This document shows, piece after piece, positions 1-5,412 of a stretch of DNA of 6,326 bases. Position 1 is the stretch's first letter; each line of letters starts with the position of its first letter. Position numbers and translations under genes: made by a program. Below the pieces are notes generated by a model, which ran no database searches, was not told the DNA's origin, and saw nothing but the letters and a program-made list of their open reading frames with translations. Origin of the DNA: Chloroflexota bacterium (GTDB taxonomy: Bacteria > Chloroflexota > Dehalococcoidia > Tepidiformales > Tepidiformaceae); contig JANXYE010000505.1 in the NCBI GenBank assembly GCA_025350285.1, positions 1 to 6,326 of the forward strand. Reading direction: 5' to 3'.

Positions 1-70
1 GCCGCTATTAACCAGACAGGCTCCTAGCGGAGCGAGCGGGAATGGAGCAAATGGCGGGATCCGGTCAACT

Positions 71-96
71 GGGCTCGCGAACAGCGCGGCGAGCCC
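71..96. other. Perfect hairpin upstream of aspS
   Basis: The arms at 71-78 and 89-96 are perfectly complementary over 8 bp (GGGCTCGC with GCGAGCCC) around a 10-nt loop. No T-run follows on either strand, so it does not look like a standard intrinsic terminator. It may be a leader structure of aspS or the 3' end of an upstream transcript. No T-box core motif is visible nearby. The rest of 1-169 holds no gene I can support. Confidence 0.4.
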
Positions 97-169
97 ATTG
101 TGCAAAAATCTGACGCACACCTGGTCCACGCTGTGAGCCAATCTGTAGCCACGAGTTCTGTACGCTGGG

Positions 170-1927
170 ATGATGTACAAGGACACGTATTGTGGCGACC
201 TCCGCGCGGCGAGCGCGGGCACGACGGTCCGCCTGGCGGGCTGGGTGCACCGGCGGCGGGACCATGGCGGGCTCATCTTCATCGACCTCCGTGATTCGCA
301 CGGGATCGTGCAGGTCGTTTTCAATCCGGAGAACACCGAGGCGCACGGCGCCGCCCACCGCGCCCGAACAGAATGGTGCATCGCCATTGAGGGCGTTGTA
401 CAGGCACGCTCGACCGCGACCGTGAACCCGAACATGCCAACGGGCGAGATCGAAGTTATTCCATCGAGCTGCCGGGTGCTCAACGAGTCCCTGACGCCGC
501 CGTTCTACATCAACGAACCCGTCGATGTGGACGAGACGCTGCGCCTCAAGTACCGCTACCTCGACCTGCGCCGTGCCGATGTGGCCGAGGTGATTCGGCT
601 GCGCCATGAGGTGGTGCGCTACATGCGCACCTTCCTCTGGGAGCGGGATTTCATCGAAGTCGAGACGCCGACGCTCATCAAGTCCACGCCGGAAGGCGCG
701 CGCGATTTCCTCGTACCCTCGCGGGTGAAGCCGGGCCACTTCTTCGCGCTGCCGCAGTCGCCGCAAATCCTCAAGCAGTTGCTCATGGTCGGAGGCGTGG
801 AGCGCTACTTCCAGTTCGCACGCTGTTATCGGGACGAAGACACACGGGCGAACCGGGTAGCCGAACACACGCAACTCGACCTGGAGATGGCATTCGTCAC
901 CCAGGAAGAGGTGATGCAGACGATCGAGGACCTCTACACCGGGGTGGCGCAGCGGTTCGGGCGGGCGCCCATCGCGCAAACCCCGTTCCCGCGGCTGGAT
1001 TACCAGGATTGTGTGGACCGGTACGGGATCGATCGCCCGGACCTGCGCTACAGGCTGGAACTCGTGGACATCGCGCCGGCCGTCGCGGGGAGCGGGTTCC
1101 AGGTATTAGCGGGCGCGCTCGCGACCGGCGGCCAGGTGAAGGCGATTCGGGTGCCGGGCAAAGCCGACATGACCCGAAAAGAGATAGACGAGTACACCGA
1201 GATCGCCCGCGGTGGCGGGGCGAAGGGCCTGGCCTACATCGGTTTCACGGGCGTCGAGTTGCGTTCACCGATCGCGAAGTTCCTAACGGGGGAGGAGATC
1301 GCGGACATCCGCACGCGCACCGGAGCCGAGGATGGCGACCTCGTCGTGATCGTGGCGGACAGGGCGGAGGTTGTAGCGAAGGCGCTGCACGAGGTGCGGT
1401 CCGCGCTCGGCGAACGCCTTGGTCTGAAGCGAAATGAACTGAACTTCGCCTGGGTTAGCGGCTTCCCGCTGCTCGAATGGCACGCCGACGAGGGCCGATG
1501 GGACGCCACTCATAACCCATTTTGTGGGTTCCCGGAGGAAGACCGCCACCTCCTTGATTCCGATCCCGGCCGTTGCCGTTCGTTCCAATACGACCTCGTG
1601 CTCAACGGGGCGGAGGTCGGTGGCGGTTCAATCCGGATCACGAACCGTGGCGACCAGGAAAAGGTCCTCAGGCTGATGGGCCACTCACCGGAGCAGCAGG
1701 CCGACCGCTTCGGCGTCGTCCTCGACGCGCTGGAGTATGGCGCTCCGCCCGAAGGTGGCGTAGGCATGGGCCTGGAGCGCCTGATGATGTCGCTCGTGGG
1801 CACGGAGAACATCCGCGATGTGATCGCCTTCCCAAAGGCCTCGTCTGGTGGCGACCCGCTGATGGGGTCGCCGACGCTGGTCGATGAGGTGCAGCTGAAG
1901 GAACTCGGGCTCGCGATCCTCGGCTGA
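170..1927 (+). CDS. aspS: Aspartyl-tRNA synthetase, bacterial type, probably non-discriminating
   Basis: This cytoplasmic class IIb synthetase charges tRNA-Asp with aspartate using ATP. It has 585 residues, close to the 590 of E. coli AspRS. The order is an N-terminal OB-fold anticodon domain (about 1-110, with GWVHRRRDHGGLIFIDLRD at 24-42), catalytic core, bacterial GAD insertion (about 290-420), then core again. Visible active-site elements are TPEGARDF (173-180), LPQSPQILKQLLM (194-206), motif 2 with R221-D-E223, H448, the YDLVLNGAEVGGGSIRI block with E482 and R489, and motif 3 ending in R537. The C-terminus IAFPKASSGGDPLMGSPT resembles Chloroflexota/actinobacterial AspRS more than E. coli. 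H32 and A83 stand where discriminating E. coli AspRS has Leu30 and Lys81, which suggests the enzyme also charges tRNA-Asn. In motif 2 the usual RQPEF is RVAEH. Two ATG codons lie side by side (170, 173); the second gives the more typical N-terminus MYKDTYCGDLR. An in-frame stop at 146 excludes a longer start. No clear Shine-Dalgarno sequence is visible. Confidence 0.97.
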   Translation: MMYKDTYCGDLRAASAGTTVRLAGWVHRRRDHGGLIFIDLRDSHGIVQVVFNPENTEAHGAAHRARTEWCIAIEGVVQARSTATVNPNMPTGEIEVIPSSCRVLNESLTPPFYINEPVDVDETLRLKYRYLDLRRADVAEVIRLRHEVVRYMRTFLWERDFIEVETPTLIKSTPEGARDFLVPSRVKPGHFFALPQSPQILKQLLMVGGVERYFQFARCYRDEDTRANRVAEHTQLDLEMAFVTQEEVMQTIEDLYTGVAQRFGRAPIAQTPFPRLDYQDCVDRYGIDRPDLRYRLELVDIAPAVAGSGFQVLAGALATGGQVKAIRVPGKADMTRKEIDEYTEIARGGGAKGLAYIGFTGVELRSPIAKFLTGEEIADIRTRTGAEDGDLVVIVADRAEVVAKALHEVRSALGERLGLKRNELNFAWVSGFPLLEWHADEGRWDATHNPFCGFPEEDRHLLDSDPGRCRSFQYDLVLNGAEVGGGSIRITNRGDQEKVLRLMGHSPEQQADRFGVVLDALEYGAPPEGGVGMGLERLMMSLVGTENIRDVIAFPKASSGGDPLMGSPTLVDEVQLKELGLAILG

Positions 1928-1937
1928 GCGATTCGGT

Positions 1938-1961
1938 CGCGACACCCCGTGTCGCGTTTAT
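1938..1961 (+). terminator. Intrinsic terminator of aspS
   Basis: It lies 10 nt after the aspS stop. The 8-bp perfect stem CGCGACAC/GTGTCGCG (1938-1945 with 1949-1956) has a 3-nt CCC loop and is followed by TTTAT. The T-run is short, so termination may be incomplete, but position and stem quality fit a rho-independent terminator that separates aspS from the next gene. Confidence 0.65.
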
Positions 1962-2000
1962 AGCCGATGATCGCGGGACTTTCGATTTTGGAGACCCCAC

Positions 2001-2534
2001 ATGGCCACATGGCGCGAATTCGAGACGTCCGCCCCGGCGCTCGCGGGCCTCGGCAAGAGCCGCTGGGAGAAGGCCGGCCTCTTCCTCATCGGGACGCTCC
2101 GCAAGGATGGATCGGTGCGCATCTCCCCGTGCGAGTACCTCGTTTTTGAGGACGAACTGTGGTTGGGGATGATGTGGCAGTCGAAGAAGGCGCTGGACCT
2201 GGTGCGAGACCAGCGCATTACGATCCACAGCGCCGTTTCGAACAAGGACGGCAAGGATGGCGAGTTTAAGGTCTACGGGCGCGTTATCGACGAGCGGGAC
2301 ACGTCTCGGCGAACGGCCTTCGGCACGTTCTCCGAGGCGGAGACTGGCTTCAAGCCGTCGGAGCCGTACCACCTGTTCCGGCTGGCTATTTCGGAGGCGG
2401 CGTTCGTCGTGTTCGGCCCCGAAGGGAAGGCGGAGGTGGAGGCGGCCTGCGCTGGGTCGGCGGTTGAGATCCCGGAGATGTACGACCCTGGCGACGGATC
2501 GGGACACACGGTTCTGCATTGGCGCGGGCGGTAG
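2001..2534 (+). CDS. Pyridoxamine 5'-phosphate oxidase-like split-barrel flavin/F420 protein
   Basis: This is a 177-residue cytoplasmic protein of the PNPOx-like split beta-barrel superfamily, whose members bind FMN, F420 or haem and carry out varied redox reactions. The barrel runs from about residue 20 to 95. The family look comes from FLIGTLRKDGSVRISPC (28-44), then LWLGMMWQSKKALDLVRD (53-70), RITIHSAV (72-79) and EFKVYGRV (88-95). The segment with adjacent SKKALDL is typical of cofactor-phosphate-contacting regions in this group. The C-terminal part (about 96-177) contains the family-typical block YHLFRLAISEAAFVVFG (123-139) and ends in a tryptophan-containing strand, LHWRGR. The start is fixed by GGAG at 1990-1993, 7 nt before ATG. 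Whether it uses FMN or F420, and its substrate, cannot be read from the sequence. A true PdxH role is unlikely. The luciferase-like gene further downstream is another possible flavin/F420 enzyme. Confidence 0.85.
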   Translation: MATWREFETSAPALAGLGKSRWEKAGLFLIGTLRKDGSVRISPCEYLVFEDELWLGMMWQSKKALDLVRDQRITIHSAVSNKDGKDGEFKVYGRVIDERDTSRRTAFGTFSEAETGFKPSEPYHLFRLAISEAAFVVFGPEGKAEVEAACAGSAVEIPEMYDPGDGSGHTVLHWRGR

Positions 2535-2544
2535 CCAGTTCGGG

Positions 2545-2550
2545 TACACT
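2545..2550 (+). promoter_or_regulatory. Possible -10 element (TACACT) before the coupled pair
   Basis: TACACT matches the -10 consensus at four of six positions, including the first two and the last. It lies 38 nt before the start of the 74-residue protein. The best upstream partner, TTGGCG at 2519-2524, has an overlong 20-bp spacer. A GGGC/GCCC mini-hairpin (2558-2569) sits just ahead of the ribosome-binding site. This is weak evidence only. Confidence 0.22.
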
Positions 2551-2571
2551 GTAGTTTGGGCAGACGCCCGT

Positions 2572-2575
2572 GGAG
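2572..2575 (+). promoter_or_regulatory. Ribosome-binding site that fixes the start at 2583
   Basis: GGAG lies 7 nt before ATG 2583. The earlier in-frame ATG at 2556 would add nine residues (MGRRPWSSP) and has no comparable site, so 2583 is preferred. Confidence 0.6.
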
Positions 2576-2582
2576 CAGTCCG

Positions 2583-2807
2583 ATGACATCGCCAGCCGCC
2601 GCGGAACCCGATGTCGAACTGAAGTTCATGACGCGTGAAGAATTGTGGCAACTCTTCGAGGAGAACGCCCGCTGCCACCTCAATATGTCCGCCGGAGAGT
2701 TCGTGGCCGCCTGGAACGCAGGTCGCTGGCCCGACCCCGATGGCCCGGAGACCGACTCGAAAGTCATGTGGGTCGCTCAATTCGTTGAGGACCTCGGGCT
2801 CGGCTGA
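2583..2807 (+). CDS. Small acidic protein of unknown function, first gene of a coupled pair
   Basis: This 74-residue protein has no family I can name with confidence. It is strongly acidic, with 14 Asp/Glu against 5 Lys/Arg. A predicted helix, MTREELWQLFEENARCHL (16-33), is followed by NMSAGEFVAAWNAGRWPDPDG (34-54) and a second helix, KVMWVAQFVEDLGL. The pattern L-x-MS-x2-EF-x3-W-x2-G, then an acidic loop and a VM-x-VA helix, resembles small hypothetical proteins I recall from Actinobacteria and Chloroflexota. It has no signal peptide or membrane segment. Its TGA shares its A with the ATG of the next gene (TGATG at 2805-2809), so the two are probably translated by coupling and may form a complex. 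An acidic partner upstream of a basic one is a common toxin-antitoxin layout, but function here is not shown. Confidence 0.75.
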   Translation: MTSPAAAEPDVELKFMTREELWQLFEENARCHLNMSAGEFVAAWNAGRWPDPDGPETDSKVMWVAQFVEDLGLG

Positions 2808-3307
2808 TGCCACGAACCGCGAGGGCGGCTTTGAGCGAACACTTGCGGATGATGCAAATCGAGGCGTCGTGCGTCTGCCGAGCCGTCTGGCGGCCCGGGG
2901 TCCCCGTCCAGGGCCAGCCGGGCGTCACGTGGCTCGAATTGACCGGACCAACCGGGATTGCAATTGGGCGACCCGCACGTGTGAAGCTCCGGGCGTCGCA
3001 ACTAGTTGCGACCGCGCCTGATCAGTCGGATCGCGCCTTTGATGCCACGGTCTCTGGGTACAGGTATGAACTCGATGGCGTGGACGGCAGCGAGTTGATC
3101 GCCTTCCACTGGCATCCGGCCGGTCGGAGCCGCATCACGAGGCCGCATATCCACCTCTCAATGGTTCGCGGAGCGGATAGTCGGCTGCTCGGTGCGGGCC
3201 ACGTGCCCTCCGGGATAGTCCAGTTTGCGGACGTTGTGCGGTTCATAATTGCCGAACTTGGCGTGCAGCCCACTCGGGCCGATTGGCGCACAATCCTCGA
3301 AACGTGA
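2807..3307 (+). CDS. Uncharacterised protein with HWHP and PHIHL histidine motifs
   Basis: This 166-residue protein belongs to no named family I recognise. The apparently structured part begins near residue 56 and runs as predicted strands VKLRASQLV and SGYRYELDGVDGSELIAFHWHP (83-104), a second histidine strand RPHIHLSM (112-119), then GHVPSGIVQFADVVRFIIAELGVQPTRADWRTIL (131-164), a helix followed by a tryptophan cap. H101-x-H103 and H114-x-H116 could form a metal or phosphoryl site. It is slightly basic (19 Lys/Arg against 15 Asp/Glu). Layout and histidine clustering recall small nuclease-like toxins, with a loose resemblance to TumE-type proteins, but I could not verify this. The start overlaps the upstream stop by 1 nt and has no well-spaced Shine-Dalgarno site, so translation probably depends on reinitiation. 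The first 50 residues look less constrained, and starts at M15 or M16 (2849, 2852) remain possible. Confidence 0.75.
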   Translation: MPRTARAALSEHLRMMQIEASCVCRAVWRPGVPVQGQPGVTWLELTGPTGIAIGRPARVKLRASQLVATAPDQSDRAFDATVSGYRYELDGVDGSELIAFHWHPAGRSRITRPHIHLSMVRGADSRLLGAGHVPSGIVQFADVVRFIIAELGVQPTRADWRTILET

Positions 3308-3322
3308 ACCGGCCCGCAACCC

Positions 3323-3328
3323 AGGAGG
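3323..3328 (+). promoter_or_regulatory. Strong consensus ribosome-binding site (AGGAGG)
   Basis: A full AGGAGG lies 6 nt before ATG 3335. It is the strongest Shine-Dalgarno sequence in the window and fixes the start of the SnoaL-like gene, which may be translated more strongly than its neighbours. Confidence 0.75.
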
Positions 3329-3334
3329 CAGACA

Positions 3335-3832
3335 ATGGACGACCGGCTTGAGCGCTTCCTCGACGAACAGGATGTGATCCGCTCCATCCTTCGCTACGGC
3401 AGCGGCATCGATATGCGCGACTGGGACCTCTACCGCCAGGTCTTCGCCGACGAACTGGAGATCGACTTCACGAGCTGGAGCGGTGGTCAGCCGACGAAGA
3501 TGGCGGCGGACCAATGGGTCCAGGCGGTCCGCGGCACGCTTTCGGGCTTCGAAGGGACGCAGCACACGCTCACGAACTTTGTGGTGGAGATCGATGGCGA
3601 CGCGGCGCGGGCGGTGGTCTACATGCAGGCCCAGCACTATCTGCCGAACGGGCGGGGCGACAGCACGCTGACTATCGGCGGCTACTACACGCACGACCTT
3701 GTGCGGGCGGAGACGGACTGGAAGATCCGGAAGGCGCGGCTGACGGTGACCTGGACAACCGGGAACCGGCACATCTTCGAACTGGCGCGGGAACGGTTCG
3801 CGAACGGGCTTGAAGGCGCGAAGCGGGAGTGA
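3335..3832 (+). CDS. SnoaL/NTF2-fold protein (SnoaL-like domain)
   Basis: This 165-residue protein has the cone-shaped alpha+beta fold shared by scytalone dehydratase, BaiE-type dehydratases, ring-hydroxylating dioxygenase small subunits and polyketide cyclases. The N-terminal helices read LDEQDVIRSILRYGSGIDMRDWDLYRQVFADELEIDF (9-45), the hallmark opening in which an Asp-rich helix turn precedes the first strand. Then come a helix at 55-72, GTQHTLTNFVVEIDGDAARAVVYMQAQH (74-101), GGYYTHDLVR (115-124) and WKIRKARLTVTW (129-140). H77 and N81 in the HxxxN block, Y21, D26, H101 and H120 line the positions where related enzymes place acid/base residues. The family includes catalytic and purely ligand-binding members, so the reaction is open. 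It follows the coupled pair by 27 bp and may be co-transcribed with it. No terminator is seen downstream. Confidence 0.85.
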   Translation: MDDRLERFLDEQDVIRSILRYGSGIDMRDWDLYRQVFADELEIDFTSWSGGQPTKMAADQWVQAVRGTLSGFEGTQHTLTNFVVEIDGDAARAVVYMQAQHYLPNGRGDSTLTIGGYYTHDLVRAETDWKIRKARLTVTWTTGNRHIFELARERFANGLEGAKRE

Positions 3833-3844
3833 GCGGCGGCGTGG

Positions 3845-3872
3845 TTGACTGTAGAACGTCCGTTCATACGAT
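3845..3872 (+). promoter_or_regulatory. Predicted sigma-70-type promoter for the DinB-LLM pair
   Basis: TTGACT (3845-3850) matches the -35 consensus at five of six positions. TACGAT (3867-3872) matches the -10 consensus at four of six positions, including the key first two and last. The spacer is 16 bp. Transcription would begin near 3879, about 20 nt ahead of the DinB start, leaving room for its GGAG site. Confidence 0.45.
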
Positions 3873-3899
3873 GCCGCGACTGAACACCGGAGATACGTC

Positions 3900-4379
3900 A
3901 TGGCTGGCGCGCTGGAACCAACGCTCGTCGATATGGTCCGCTACAACACCTGGGCGAGCCGGACGCTTCTCGGCTTCTGCCGGAAGCAATCGGCGGAAAC
4001 GCTTGGGCGGGGCGCGGACGGCGGTTACGGCACCATACCTGATACGTTCCTCCACCTCGTGCATGCCGACACCGCGTTTCTTGGAGTGTTCGCCCTCAAC
4101 CTCCCGGCCGACCTGCCCATGCGCGACACGCCACTCGACCTTGCCGGGATCGATGCGCTCTTCGAGCGGATCGGACCGTTCTGGGAGCAGGCCGCTCAGC
4201 TGGCGGTCGCCGAGAACGTCGTCTTCGAGACGCCGAGGGGCACGGTGCGATCCGGGTTTGTGCTCGCACAGTTGCTAAACCACGGAAGCGAGCACCGCAC
4301 GCAGGTGCAATCGTTGCTCTCGGTCGCCGGGATTGAAGCTCCTCTTGTGGACGGGTGGGCGTACGGCGGGATGCGCTAA
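3900..4379 (+). CDS. DinB-family (DinB/YfiT-like) metal-binding four-helix-bundle protein
   Basis: This 159-residue protein has the DinB/YfiT fold, a four-helix bundle with a metal site built from three histidines. Many members are thiol-dependent S-transferases or hydrolases using mycothiol or bacillithiol; others are uncharacterised. Helix 1 contains MVRYNTWASRTLLGF (12-26), a typical YNxWAxxxLL opening. Helix 2 carries TFLHLVHADTAFLGVF (49-64), with H52 the likely first ligand. The C-terminal helix LLNHGSEHRTQVQSLLSVAG (125-144) gives H128 and H132, the characteristic HxxxHRxQ motif, so the metal triad looks intact. The tail holds the frequently seen GxxAPxxDGW segment. GGAG at 3889-3892, 7 nt before ATG, supports the start. 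The next gene begins 32 nt after its stop with no terminator between, and a promoter candidate lies directly upstream, so the two probably form an operon. The substrate is unknown. Confidence 0.88.
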   Translation: MAGALEPTLVDMVRYNTWASRTLLGFCRKQSAETLGRGADGGYGTIPDTFLHLVHADTAFLGVFALNLPADLPMRDTPLDLAGIDALFERIGPFWEQAAQLAVAENVVFETPRGTVRSGFVLAQLLNHGSEHRTQVQSLLSVAGIEAPLVDGWAYGGMR

Positions 4380-4400
4380 TAATGTCGGGCAACCCGGACC

Positions 4401-4406
4401 GGGAGG
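4401..4406 (+). promoter_or_regulatory. Ribosome-binding site that fixes the start at 4412
   Basis: GGGAGG lies 5 nt before ATG 4412. In-frame ATGs at 4355 (inside the DinB gene) and 4382 would add residues that do not fit the family, whose proteins open with a short strand like MDFGIVV. Confidence 0.7.
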
Positions 4407-4411
4407 CCACC

Positions 4412-5323
4412 ATGGACTTCGGCATCGTCGTGACGAATCAGCAGTGGGTGGACGACGCGGCGCTCGCCGCGATTGACGCAACCCGCTTCACGACGCTGAA
4501 CGTCGTTGATCACCCGGCGTTCCCGATCCCGGACGCGTGGACGTGGCTTGCGTACGCCGCGGCGCGGACGAAGCGGATCCGCCTCGGGACCCACGTGACG
4601 GGAGCACCGTTCCACCATCCGCAGAACCTCGCCCGCCAGATCGCGACCGTCGATGTGCTGAGCGGCGGCCGGACGACCGTCGGTATCGGCACGGGATACG
4701 AACACGGGGACTTCCACCCGTACGGCTACGAGATGCTCTCGTTCGCACGGCGGGTGGAGCTGCTCGAAGAGACGATCGCCATTATGAAGTCGTTCTGGAC
4801 GAACGAAACGACCGACTACGCGGGCAGGTATTACCACCTCGCGGGCGGCGCCACGTTCGCCCCAAAGCCGGCGCAAGAGCCGGGCCCGCCGGTGCTCGTT
4901 GGCCTCAACACGGTGGGGCTCGCGCTGAAGGCGGCGGTGCGTGTCGCGGACGGGATCAACACCTGGCAGCTTGGGCCGTCGCAGCTACGTGAGCTTGTGC
5001 CGGCGGTGAGGGCCGCATGTGAGGCGGCCGGGCGGGATCCGGCGGCGTTCAAGCTGACCTCGGATGTGCTGCTCGCGCGCGGCGCGGACACGGCTGCCGC
5101 CGGAGCGCTCGCGGGGCGCATCGCGGGCATCGCGCGCGGCTGGGGCCGCTCGGAGAAGGTAACGCAATGGGACGCGGGCGGAGTGTTGCATGTGGACGCG
5201 GCGGAGATGGCGGCCCAGGTGTCCGAGTTCGGGAGCCTCGGGATTAGCGAGCTTTCGGTGGCCGTATCGAGCCTGGAAGACATTCAGTGGTTCGGCGACG
5301 AGGTCATCCCGCGCTGCGCGTAG
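4412..5323 (+). CDS. LLM-class (luciferase-like) flavin- or F420-dependent oxidoreductase
   Basis: This 303-residue TIM-barrel protein belongs to the bacterial luciferase-like superfamily, which uses reduced FMN or coenzyme F420 in mono-oxygenation or hydride transfer. It has the normal length. Strand 1 is MDFGIVV. Next come DHPAFPIPDAWTWLAYAAARTKRIRLGTHV (33-62), then the strongly typical APFHHPQNLARQIATVDVLSGGRTTVGIGTGYEHGDFHPYGY (65-106), where LSGGR and GIGTG are signature segments. RRVELLEETIAIMKSFW (113-129) is the family helix, followed by the YYHLAGGATFAPKPAQEPGPPVLVG block (140-164). The C-terminal barrel ends with GISELSVAV (277-285). It lacks the N-terminal length expected of a membrane or secreted protein, so it is cytoplasmic. 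FMN and F420 use cannot be separated by eye. It follows the DinB gene by 32 nt and probably shares its transcript, and it faces the SDR gene convergently. Confidence 0.92.
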   Translation: MDFGIVVTNQQWVDDAALAAIDATRFTTLNVVDHPAFPIPDAWTWLAYAAARTKRIRLGTHVTGAPFHHPQNLARQIATVDVLSGGRTTVGIGTGYEHGDFHPYGYEMLSFARRVELLEETIAIMKSFWTNETTDYAGRYYHLAGGATFAPKPAQEPGPPVLVGLNTVGLALKAAVRVADGINTWQLGPSQLRELVPAVRAACEAAGRDPAAFKLTSDVLLARGADTAAAGALAGRIAGIARGWGRSEKVTQWDAGGVLHVDAAEMAAQVSEFGSLGISELSVAVSSLEDIQWFGDEVIPRCA

Positions 5324-5362
5324 AGCGGGCGGTGGCCCTGTGGATCCGAACGGGAGACGTAA

Positions 5363-5380
5363 GGGCGGACTGAGCCGCCC
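5363..5380. terminator. Weak GC hairpin between convergent genes
   Basis: A 6-bp stem, GGGCGG/CCGCCC (5363-5368 with 5375-5380), has a 6-nt loop and sits in the 89-bp spacer between the convergent oxidoreductase and SDR genes. The position fits a bidirectional terminator, but neither side has a T-run, so it may act only as a transcript-end structure or be chance in GC-rich DNA. Confidence 0.25.
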
Positions 5381-5412
5381 GGCTCCTGTGCACTTCGGGG
5401 GCCGCCAGCCGC

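Noticed and set aside
2..136. Open plus-strand frame at the left edge, possibly the tail of an upstream gene
   Set aside because: About 44 codons of Gly/Ser/Ala-rich sequence without a recognisable motif. It cannot be told from chance.
1..169. T-box riboswitch, SRP RNA or another structured RNA ahead of aspS
   Set aside because: I saw no T-box antiterminator core (TGGNACCGCG-like) and no SRP tetraloop motif. The GCTCC at 20-24 can pair with either GGAGC at 29-33 or GGAGC at 44-48, but such short pairings are common in GC-rich DNA.
65..979. Long minus-strand open frame (304 codons) opposite aspS
   Set aside because: It lies wholly antisense to the upstream region and the well-supported AspRS gene, and its Arg/His/Val-rich product has no recognisable domain. 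This is expected in GC-rich coding DNA.
2525..2570. CGGGCG/CGCCCG pair spanning the end of the split-barrel gene, as a terminator
   Set aside because: The stem is only 6 bp with a 34-nt loop and no T-run.
1668..2813. Long minus-strand open frame (381 codons)
   Set aside because: It crosses the aspS end, its terminator, the split-barrel gene and the small acidic gene. Its low-complexity Arg/Pro/Ala-rich product matches no family I know.
3158..3901. Minus-strand open frame (247 codons) opposite the SnoaL-like gene
   Set aside because: The plus-strand protein has clear fold motifs and a consensus ribosome-binding site. The antisense frame has neither.
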